A DNA stretch of 64,000 nucleotides from Gammaproteobacteria bacterium. GTDB taxonomy: Bacteria; Gemmatimonadota; Gemmatimonadetes; Longimicrobiales; Gaopeijiaceae. Each line of letters begins with the position of its first letter. Positions within the stretch are counted from its first letter, which is position 1. The stretch is from the NCBI GenBank assembly GCA_028821195.1, contig JAPPHB010000056.1:1-64000 (forward strand), given 5' to 3'. The notes beneath the pieces are model-generated. The model did not search any database. It saw only the letters and a program-made list of their open reading frames with translations, and was not told the origin of the DNA. Shown piece after piece: positions 56,305 to 64,000 of this stretch. A program made the translations under genes and the position numbers.

Positions 56305-57020
56305 CCGGCGCCACCCTGGGGGTGGTGATCCCGACGATCGACGAAGCGGGTCATCTGCCCCGACTGCTGGCCGACCTGGCGGAAGTTCAACTGCCGCTTC
56401 GTGTCGTCGTTTCGGACGGCGGTTCGGCCGACGACACCCTCGACCTGGCTCGCGCAGGAGGCGCTGTGTGCGTGTCCGGGCCCCGGGGACGGGCCGCTCA
56501 GATGAACGCCGGCGCGCGCGCGCTCGACACTCCCTGGCTCCTCTTCCTGCACGCCGACTCCCGGCTCCCGTCTGCCTCCCGCTCGGCGCTCGTCTCCGCG
56601 CTCCAGTCCGACAACGGCCCGGCGGCCGCGTATTTCCCGTTCCGCCTGAGCGGGCCTGGCTGGTTCTGGCGCCTGGTCGAGACCGGACAGCGCGTGCGTG
56701 AGCGCCTGACCGGCCTGGTGTACGGCGACCAGGGCCTGCTGGTACGGCGCGAGGCCTTCGAAGCAGTCGGCGGCTATCCCGAACTGCCCCTCATGGAAGA
56801 TGTGGAGATGGTTCGCCGACTGCGTCGCTCCGGCAGGATCGCGCGCCTGCGCGGGCCTCTGCTGACCAGCCCCAGAACCTACCAGCGCCTCGGAAGATGG
56901 AAGGTCTGGCTGCGCAACGGGGCGGCCACCTCCCTGTATCTGGCCGGCGTCGCGCCCGAACGCCTGGCGCGTTGGTATCCCGAGCGCGTCCCGGCATCGG
57001 AGAATGGGCACAACCGGTGA
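56301..57020 (+). CDS. TIGR04283-type family 2 glycosyltransferase
   Basis: A 239-residue GT-A glycosyltransferase. Motifs: VVIPTIDEAGHLPRLLADL, VVVSDGGSADDTLDLA and the nucleotide-sugar DxD-like HADSRLP, then YGDQGLLVRREAFEAVGGYP and LMEDVEMVRRLRRSG. This fits the TIGR04283 group, named for arsenosugar synthesis because some members sit beside arsenic genes. No arsenic gene is near here, so the acceptor is open. Start and stop both overlap neighbours by 4 bp, coupling it to the DUF547 gene and the next glycosyltransferase-like gene. Confidence 0.87.
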   Translation: MTGATLGVVIPTIDEAGHLPRLLADLAEVQLPLRVVVSDGGSADDTLDLARAGGAVCVSGPRGRAAQMNAGARALDTPWLLFLHADSRLPSASRSALVSALQSDNGPAAAYFPFRLSGPGWFWRLVETGQRVRERLTGLVYGDQGLLVRREAFEAVGGYPELPLMEDVEMVRRLRRSGRIARLRGPLLTSPRTYQRLGRWKVWLRNGAATSLYLAGVAPERLARWYPERVPASENGHNR

Positions 57021-57661
57021 CCCGCGACGTGGAGCGCACCCTGATCGTCTTCGCGAAAGTGCCCCGTCCGGGGCGCGTCAAGACGCGGCTGGCCGCCGCC
57101 ATCGGGGACGTCGAGGCCGCATCGCTGTACGGCATCATGGGACGCCGGGTGCTGGATGGCGTTCGCGCCGGGCGCTATCGCCTGGTCGTCTACATCGATC
57201 CTGCGAATGAACTGGCCGCGGCGCGTGAGTGGCTGGGAGCTGCGGACGTCGGTTTCAGACCTCAGGAAGGCGATGACCTGGGCGAGCGCCTGGCCGAAGC
57301 CTTCCGGCGCGAGTTCCAGCGGTCGCGGCAGGTGTGCGCGATCGGCACCGACGCCCCGGCGGTGGATCGTCGCGTCGTCGAGCGCGCCTTCGATGAACTC
57401 TCGGCGAACGACCTCGTGCTGGGTCCCGCGCTGGACGGTGGGTACTACCTGATCGGCGCGACCGCGTGGCGGCCCGAACTCTTCCGCGACGTGCCCTGGA
57501 GCACCGAGGGAGTCATGACGGCGACGCTGGCTCGGGCCCGAGCCCTGGAGCTGCGCACGGCCACGCTCGAGCCCTTGCCGGACATCGACACCGTCGAAGA
57601 CCTGGAACGGGCGAACGCTCCCGCGAGCCCTCAGCCGCGCACCCGCGCCGGCAACTCGTAA
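57017..57661 (+). CDS. TIGR04282/DUF2064-type glycosyltransferase-like protein
   Basis: About 214 residues of the DUF2064 family, which resembles nucleotidyl or glycosyl transferases: LIVFAKVPRPGRVKTRLAAAIG, QEGDDLGERLAEAFRREF, AIGTDAPAVDRRVVERAFD and LGPALDGGYYLIGA. It regularly pairs with TIGR04283 proteins as seen here. The GTG at 57017 overlaps the preceding stop (GTGA) and fits the family start. The 3' end runs into the convergent outer-membrane protein gene with a 31-bp overlap. Last gene of the DUF547 operon. Confidence 0.87.
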   Translation: MTRDVERTLIVFAKVPRPGRVKTRLAAAIGDVEAASLYGIMGRRVLDGVRAGRYRLVVYIDPANELAAAREWLGAADVGFRPQEGDDLGERLAEAFRREFQRSRQVCAIGTDAPAVDRRVVERAFDELSANDLVLGPALDGGYYLIGATAWRPELFRDVPWSTEGVMTATLARARALELRTATLEPLPDIDTVEDLERANAPASPQPRTRAGNS

Positions 57662-59034
57662 GGCTGCCAGCGTCCCGGGGTCACGGGCACGTAGATCATC
57701 GGAATCGGGTCTTCGCCCGCCGCGGCGGACTCCGCGAAGAGCGGGACGCCCAGCCACTCGCCGACCCGGGTGATCGTGGTGCAGTTCGGGCTGATCTGCT
57801 CGCCGACCTTCTCGTACGGGTAGTCCCCGTGCTCGATCTCGCTGTCGTTGTTGAACCACTCGGCGTCCGCCGCGTAGACGCCGCCCAGCGCATCCAGCGA
57901 AATCACTTCCGCGCCTTCGGGCGTGGCCATCACCGTGCCGTTCTCACCCGTCGCCAGGCACAGGGTCCGCTCCATGCTGAGCTCGATCGGGATCTCGGTG
58001 GTGCGCTCGATGACGACGGTATCCGGCGGCGGAGCCGGGAGCTGAATCGGCTCGGGACGCGGCATCAGATCGGGGCTGCACAGCAGGCCGCCGCCGCCGG
58101 GACAGAGCGCCAGCGAAGCCATCACCCCGAAACGGGAGCTGCGGTATATGGTGGAGGTCTCGACGTGCTGGATTCCGAGCACGTAGGCGCCCGCCCGAAT
58201 CCCGCCGACATCCAGTTGCAGCCCGGTGTTGAAGTCCCATCCGTCGTATTCGCCCATGAGGTTCAGGAGGACCCCCTGGGAGAGCTGGACATGCAGCGCG
58301 GTGGCCGCGAGCCAGCCGTGCGAATAGCGCCTTCCGTACCAGCCGAGATCGCTTCCGCTCCCGCCGAACATCCCCGTTCCGTACCCCAGCCCGAAGGTCA
58401 GGTCGTGCTCCGGAAGGGCGTCGCTGTCGAGGCCGGCGAGCTGGAAGGACCCCATCACGTAGGGCGAGAACGAGGTCGACATGTCGTCAACCAGGCCTCC
58501 CTCGTATTGGTCGTAGAACCGGATGTCGGGGAATCCGAGGCGCGGAGGAATGTGATCGCGCCCATCTCCGAAGGAAGGTCCGCTTACGAAGCGCGTGCCC
58601 ACCGCCAGCCCGAACCCGGACGACTCGGGCTTCACCAGCGCGACCCGGCCGAACGCGCCGATCATGTTCCCGCCGTTCTCGGCATCTGCGAAATTCTGGA
58701 AGGAGGCGCCGAGTTCGACGCGGTCGAAGAGGCCGACCGCAACCGATGCGTCCTGCAGCCACTGGCTCCACTCGCCCGAGAGACGACCCTTTTCGATCCC
58801 TCTCTGCGATATGAACACGCGCTCGTCGACGCTGATCCCGAACCCCGAATAGGTGCCCGTGATCGCGAGATGCGGGAGCGTGGAAGCAGCCGGAACGTTG
58901 AAGAATCCGGAACCGTACCGCAGCGTGCTGCCCATCTTTGTGCTCTGGGCGTCGAGCGGCTGAACCTGGGAAGCCCCGGCCAGCGCCACGAGGAACAGCA
59001 CCATCCAACGTCCCCGATTCTCACGTCGTCTCAT
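57631..59034 (-). CDS. exported outer-membrane-type protein, function unknown
   Basis: About 467 residues. A signal peptide (WMVLFLVALAGASQVQPLDAQ) precedes about 280 residues with alternating strands and Gly/aromatic turns (YGSGFFNVPAASTLPHLAIT; GLAVGTRFVSGPSFGDG; FGLGYGTGMFGGSG) typical of an outer-membrane barrel. Then come a Pro-rich linker (PEPIQLPAPPPDTVVIER) and a C-terminal beta domain of about 130 residues. I do not recognise the family. The ATG at 59032-59034 has GGGAG nine bases upstream. It lies 109 bp after the ccmD-like gene and may be read from the Ccm operon or its own promoter. Confidence 0.7.
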   Translation of the reverse strand: MRRRENRGRWMVLFLVALAGASQVQPLDAQSTKMGSTLRYGSGFFNVPAASTLPHLAITGTYSGFGISVDERVFISQRGIEKGRLSGEWSQWLQDASVAVGLFDRVELGASFQNFADAENGGNMIGAFGRVALVKPESSGFGLAVGTRFVSGPSFGDGRDHIPPRLGFPDIRFYDQYEGGLVDDMSTSFSPYVMGSFQLAGLDSDALPEHDLTFGLGYGTGMFGGSGSDLGWYGRRYSHGWLAATALHVQLSQGVLLNLMGEYDGWDFNTGLQLDVGGIRAGAYVLGIQHVETSTIYRSSRFGVMASLALCPGGGGLLCSPDLMPRPEPIQLPAPPPDTVVIERTTEIPIELSMERTLCLATGENGTVMATPEGAEVISLDALGGVYAADAEWFNNDSEIEHGDYPYEKVGEQISPNCTTITRVGEWLGVPLFAESAAAGEDPIPMIYVPVTPGRWQPYELPARVRG

Positions 59035-59143
59035 CCTGTCACTCCCTGGGTTTGCGCTCCGGAGCTCTGCCGCCCCATCGGATCTTCGGATTGCAAAAAA
59101 GCTAGCCCCGGCCAGTTCGGAAGGCCAGCGAGCGGGAGGCGAT

Positions 59144-59386
59144 TCAAGCATCGCGTTCCCCGGTGCCCCCGTCCTCCAGTCCCCGCATCCGCCGACCGAT
59201 GGAGAACATCCAGCCCAGGAGCAGCAGCCACGCCAGCGCGTAGGCGATGAACACATACCAGTAGGGACGAAGTGATTGCTGTGCCAGGACTTCGGTGCCC
59301 ACCTGGGCGACCAGAGGAGCCGAGGATGCCAGCGACGCAGCCAGCGCGCCAAGGACGATTCCGGGTCGGGAACGGAAGATGTGCAT
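59144..59386 (-). CDS. CcmD-like small membrane protein
   Basis: An 80-residue protein with an N-terminal hydrophobic (signal-like) segment and one membrane helix YWYVFIAYALAWLLLLGWMF, followed by a basic stretch (SIGRRMRGLE). This is the pattern of CcmD, the small partner that holds the CcmABC haem exporter together. The first segment is longer than in standard CcmD. It sits 12 bp after ccmC, where ccmD belongs. Confidence 0.75.
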   Translation of the reverse strand: MHIFRSRPGIVLGALAASLASSAPLVAQVGTEVLAQQSLRPYWYVFIAYALAWLLLLGWMFSIGRRMRGLEDGGTGERDA

Positions 59387-59398
59387 GGTCGATTTCCC

Positions 59399-60103
59399 TT
59401 AGGCTGCCCGAGTCTGTTCGCGCAAGGCGAGGGCGCGCTGATAGCGCATGTGCTCGAGGCCGTATCTGAGGCAGAAGACGGAGAAGAAGATGAGGGTGAA
59501 GGCCAGCAGCCCGGTCATGAGGGTGATCAGCATATCCCCGTCCAGCGTCGGCCCTTCCTCGACATTGAGCACCACCGGCTGGGGATGGAGCGACGGGAAC
59601 CAGAGCACGCTCACGTGGACAAGCGGAATCAGCAGCGCCCCCAGCACGCCGATCACCGCCGCCATGCGCTTGCCCGCCTGCCGGTCCTCGGCCGAAGCGC
59701 GTACGAGGAAGTAGCCGACGAAGACGAACCACATGAGCAGCGTCAGGGTCAGGCGCGGCTCCCAGGTCCAGGGCGTTCCCCAGGCGTACGCCGCCCAGAG
59801 CGGTCCCGAAGTGAGCATGATCGCCCCGAAGATCAGCCCGCCTTCGGCCGCCGACTGCGCCGCCCAGTCCAGCCGCTCGTCGCGCAGCCAGAGATATGCG
59901 GCTCCGCACAGCGCCGTGATGCCGAAGGCGAGGAAGGTCACCCAGGCGGAGGGGACGTGCACGTAGAAGATCCGCTGCACGATCCCCATGGTGCGCTCCG
60001 TCCCCACCCAGAAGAAGACCAGCCAGTGGAGAACCAGTACTCCGGCGACGCCCAGAACCCCCAGAACCGTCGCCATCCATCGGATGCGCGCGAGTGACAT
60101 CAT
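59399..60103 (-). CDS. ccmC: cytochrome c maturation haem-handling protein CcmC
   Basis: About 234 residues with six membrane helices. CcmC takes haem to the chaperone CcmE in the periplasm. The tryptophan-rich WWD-type motif is visible as SGPLWAAYAWGTPWTWEPRL, with conserved His in RIFYVHVPSAWVTF and the later LVHVSVLWFPSLHP. ATG ATG at 60098-60103 overlaps the ccmB stop (ATGA), with GGAGG just upstream. A longer open frame across ccmB is not used. Confidence 0.95.
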   Translation of the reverse strand: MMSLARIRWMATVLGVLGVAGVLVLHWLVFFWVGTERTMGIVQRIFYVHVPSAWVTFLAFGITALCGAAYLWLRDERLDWAAQSAAEGGLIFGAIMLTSGPLWAAYAWGTPWTWEPRLTLTLLMWFVFVGYFLVRASAEDRQAGKRMAAVIGVLGALLIPLVHVSVLWFPSLHPQPVVLNVEEGPTLDGDMLITLMTGLLAFTLIFFSVFCLRYGLEHMRYQRALALREQTRAA

Positions 60104-60780
60104 TCCTCCACCACGTATCGAAACAGAATCGTTCCCGCCGTCAGCGCCACCACCGTGAAGGCCGCCAGCAGATAGAGGCTGCCCTCGACCTCCTGTACGG
60201 GACGCGAAGCGAAGATGCGGCCCGTGGCCGTGACACCGAAGATGACCACAGGAACCAGGAGTGGAAAGATCAGGATGGGAAGAAGGGTCTGTCCCATGTT
60301 CGTCTGCGCCGATATGGCGCTGAACAGCGTGGTGACGGCCACGAACCCGAGGGTAGCCACACCCAGCACGCCGGCCAGCAGGAGGGGGGCGTTTCCGTAG
60401 TTGAACCCGAAGAACAGCCAGTAGGCCCCCAGCGCGACGACCTCGATCAGGGTCACCAGGATGAAATTGGAGACCACCTTGGCCAGGTATATTCCATCCA
60501 GCGGGACCGGGCTGGTGAGCAGGCCCTGAATCGCGCCCTGCTCCCGCTCCATTTCGAAGGTCCTGCCCATGCCCAGCATGCCTCCGAACAGGATCGTCAT
60601 CCAGATCAGGCCGGCGGCCAGCAACTGCATCCGCACCAGCCCCTGATCGATCGCGAAATGAAAGAGGACGGCTACCAGGACGGTCAGCGCGCCCATCGCC
60701 GCGAGCCGTTCTCCGGTGCGCACCTCCAGCAGGAGGTCCTTGCGCACGATCGCCGCCACCTGCCGCAGGTAGACGGTCAC
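60100..60780 (-). CDS. ccmB: haem exporter membrane subunit CcmB
   Basis: A 226-residue protein with six membrane helices, the permease of the CcmAB ABC transporter that releases holo-CcmE. Family features: the cytosolic N-terminus VAAIVRKDLLLEVRTGERL, the coupling region GRTFEMEREQGAIQGLLTSP and FPLLVPVVIFGV. Both ends overlap neighbours by 4 bp (ccmA and ccmC), so the trio is translationally coupled. Confidence 0.95.
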   Translation of the reverse strand: MTVYLRQVAAIVRKDLLLEVRTGERLAAMGALTVLVAVLFHFAIDQGLVRMQLLAAGLIWMTILFGGMLGMGRTFEMEREQGAIQGLLTSPVPLDGIYLAKVVSNFILVTLIEVVALGAYWLFFGFNYGNAPLLLAGVLGVATLGFVAVTTLFSAISAQTNMGQTLLPILIFPLLVPVVIFGVTATGRIFASRPVQEVEGSLYLLAAFTVVALTAGTILFRYVVEE

Positions 60781-61520
60781 GCCCTTCCCTCCACCGCGCG
60801 CCGATAGGACCGTTCCAGGCCAGCGGCATCCAGATCGGCCCGCTCGGCTTCGAACACGAAGCTGCCGCGAACCTGGATCGCCACGCGGTCGGCCAGCTCG
60901 AGCCCCCGCCCCAGATTGTGCGTGACCATGACGACCGTGCGGCCCCCTTCCTTCAGCGCCGAGAGCAGCTCCTGCAGCATCGCGCCGGCGTAGGCGTCGA
61001 GACCGGTGTAGGGCTCGTCGAGCAGGACGATCCCGGGGTCGTGAAGCAGCGCGCGCGCCACCGCGAGCCGCTGCACCGTGCCCCGGGACAGCGTGTCCAC
61101 CGGGCTGTCGGCGTAGCGCTCGAGGCCGACGTCGGCCAGACGGTCCGGCACCCGCGAGTCCAGGTCGCCGAGGCCGTGCAGGCGGCCGTAGAAGCGGAGA
61201 TTCTCGCGGGCCGTCAGGCGGCCGTACAGAAAGCTCAGGTGCGACAGGATGCCGATCCGGGCGCGCGCCGCCCGGTCTCCGACCGTAAGGGGAATCCCGG
61301 ACACGCGGACCTCCCCGGACGTCGGGCGGAGCCCTCCGGCGAGCAGCCGCAGGAGGGAGGTCTTGCCCGCTCCGTTGGGGCCGAACACCGACAGAAACTC
61401 ACCGGCGCCAAGGCGGAAGGAGACGTGATTCACGGCGCGCACCGGCCCGTAGTCCCGCACCAGCGACGCGGCCTCGAGGACCGGGAGGCCGGCGCGGGAG
61501 GCGGCAGCGGTGGCGGGCAT
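60777..61520 (-). CDS. ccmA: haem exporter ATP-binding subunit CcmA
   Basis: About 247 residues, the ABC ATPase partner of CcmB. Walker A FGPNGAGKTSLLRLLAG, Q-loop LSHLSFLYGRLTARENL, signature TLSRGTVQRLAVARALLHDP, Walker B IVLLDEPYTGLD and H-loop VMVTHNLGRGL. The signature has LSRG rather than LSGG, which is common in CcmA. The ATG at 61518-61520 is used; it lies just behind the stop of the zinc-ribbon gene. Another in-frame start 18 codons earlier overlaps that gene. Confidence 0.94.
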   Translation of the reverse strand: MPATAAASRAGLPVLEAASLVRDYGPVRAVNHVSFRLGAGEFLSVFGPNGAGKTSLLRLLAGGLRPTSGEVRVSGIPLTVGDRAARARIGILSHLSFLYGRLTARENLRFYGRLHGLGDLDSRVPDRLADVGLERYADSPVDTLSRGTVQRLAVARALLHDPGIVLLDEPYTGLDAYAGAMLQELLSALKEGGRTVVMVTHNLGRGLELADRVAIQVRGSFVFEAERADLDAAGLERSYRRAVEGRA

Positions 61521-61527
61521 CAGCTCA

Positions 61528-62010
61528 TCAGCCCCGCGCGGCCGGCGCGGCCTCCTCCCCGCGCTCCGACTCAAGGCGTCGGCCGCAGGCCGCGCAGAAG
61601 AGCGCCACCTCCGGGTTGGCGCTGCCGCAGCGGTCGCACAGCGTGCCCGCTCTCAGGGCGGCCCGATACGCCGCGATTTCCTGTTCGAGGTCGTCGGCCA
61701 CGGTGTCCTGCGCGGGCGGAGGGCGACCCTCTGCCTGCTCCCGGCTTTGCCGCACCTCCTGCAACGCATCCAGTGCCTCGCGCGCCAACTCGTCGCGCAA
61801 GCGGCGATAGTCGCGTTCGTCGATCTTTCCGGTCGCGAAGTCGTACTCGACGTCGCGCAGCGCCACCAGGCTCAGGTGCCTGCGCGCCTCCGCCTCGGTG
61901 AACTCCTCGTCCAGGCTCACGAGAGGCGCCTTCTCTCCACTGAACACGGGCTGCACGACGTAGAGGACCACCGCGGCCGCGACCAGAACTGCCCCCAGAA
62001 CGATCATCAT
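61528..62010 (-). CDS. CcmI-like membrane protein with C-terminal zinc ribbon
   Basis: A 160-residue protein. An N-terminal membrane helix (IVLGAVLVAAAVVLYVV) and the following helix pair (ALRDVEYDFATGKIDERDYRRL) resemble the N-terminal half of CcmI, the cytochrome c maturation chaperone. Instead of the periplasmic TPR part it ends in a zinc ribbon (CDRCG and CAACGRRL, two CxxC pairs). It is placed between ccmF and ccmA. It may scaffold the haem ligation complex or carry a redox/metal function; this is inference. Confidence 0.75.
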   Translation of the reverse strand: MMIVLGAVLVAAAVVLYVVQPVFSGEKAPLVSLDEEFTEAEARRHLSLVALRDVEYDFATGKIDERDYRRLRDELAREALDALQEVRQSREQAEGRPPPAQDTVADDLEQEIAAYRAALRAGTLCDRCGSANPEVALFCAACGRRLESERGEEAAPAARG

Positions 62011-62064
62011 GCGCTATGCGGCGGCGGAGCCAGCGGCAGGAACCGGACGGAACGCCAGCCCGGG

Positions 62065-64000
<1,936 letters not shown>

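Noticed and set aside
56301-57661. Calling the glycosyltransferase pair an arsenosugar pathway
   Set aside because: Only the family names point to arsenic; no arsenic gene is in the window.

Overview
The window is high-GC (roughly two thirds G+C by eye), gene-dense bacterial chromosome from a Gram-negative-type cell. It has many lipoproteins with clear lipoboxes, outer-membrane-type proteins, a system I cytochrome c maturation operon, a GWxTD-like protein and DUF5715/DUF547 proteins. This mix, with the housekeeping gene order, suggests Gemmatimonadota or a close relative. That placement is inference, not proven. There is no rRNA operon, CRISPR array, IS element or prophage.

Left part (1-21181): an accessory and envelope zone. 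It opens with an 11-copy GGCTC microsatellite, then a VapBC toxin-antitoxin pair, a small remnant resembling an outer-membrane barrel C-terminus, an Sfp-type phosphopantetheinyl transferase, an acetamidase/formamidase-type lipoprotein, a DUF5715 (M15-like) lipoprotein, a carboxypeptidase-regulatory-like protein and a PQQ-dependent dehydrogenase. Next is a tightly packed minus-strand operon of five exported proteins (plant-type LRR, beta/gamma-crystallin-like lipoprotein, a CFGSCPT-motif lipoprotein and two unknowns) behind a good sigma70-like promoter. Then come a LuxR regulator, a DUF819 transporter preceded by four phased repeats, a Sel1 lipoprotein, a nonsense-interrupted paralogue of the zinc-finger membrane protein at 7516-8562, a DUF4143 ATPase behind a perfect inverted repeat, and a second VapBC pair.

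Middle part (21182-36094): a DNA-end-processing cluster herA-sbcD-sbcC-nurA with overlapping genes, then aroF, smc, a MinD/BY-kinase-like protein with a lost P-loop, rsfS, rplI, a DUF2232 membrane protein, and one reading frame that encodes ribosomal proteins S6 and S18 as a single fused polypeptide.

Right part (36259-64000): housekeeping genes, almost all on the minus strand: M20 peptidase, hppA, pth, rplY, prs, a GWxTD-like exported protein, tRNA-Gln, ispE, a flippase-like protein, pdxJ, hflX, rarA, cca, a 97-residue unknown, alaS and recA. A plus-strand operon (DUF547 protein and two TIGR04283/TIGR04282-type glycosyltransferases) diverges from recA. The window ends in ccmF-ccmI-like-ccmA-ccmB-ccmC-ccmD-like, with ccmF cut by the window edge.

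Most notable observations: the S6-S18 fusion; the archaeal-style HerA/Mre11/Rad50/NurA gene set; the exported LRR/crystallin operon; three genes whose best start is a non-standard ATC or ATA codon behind a strong Shine-Dalgarno sequence; and a set of perfect palindromes upstream of the toxin-antitoxin, DUF4143 and recA genes.
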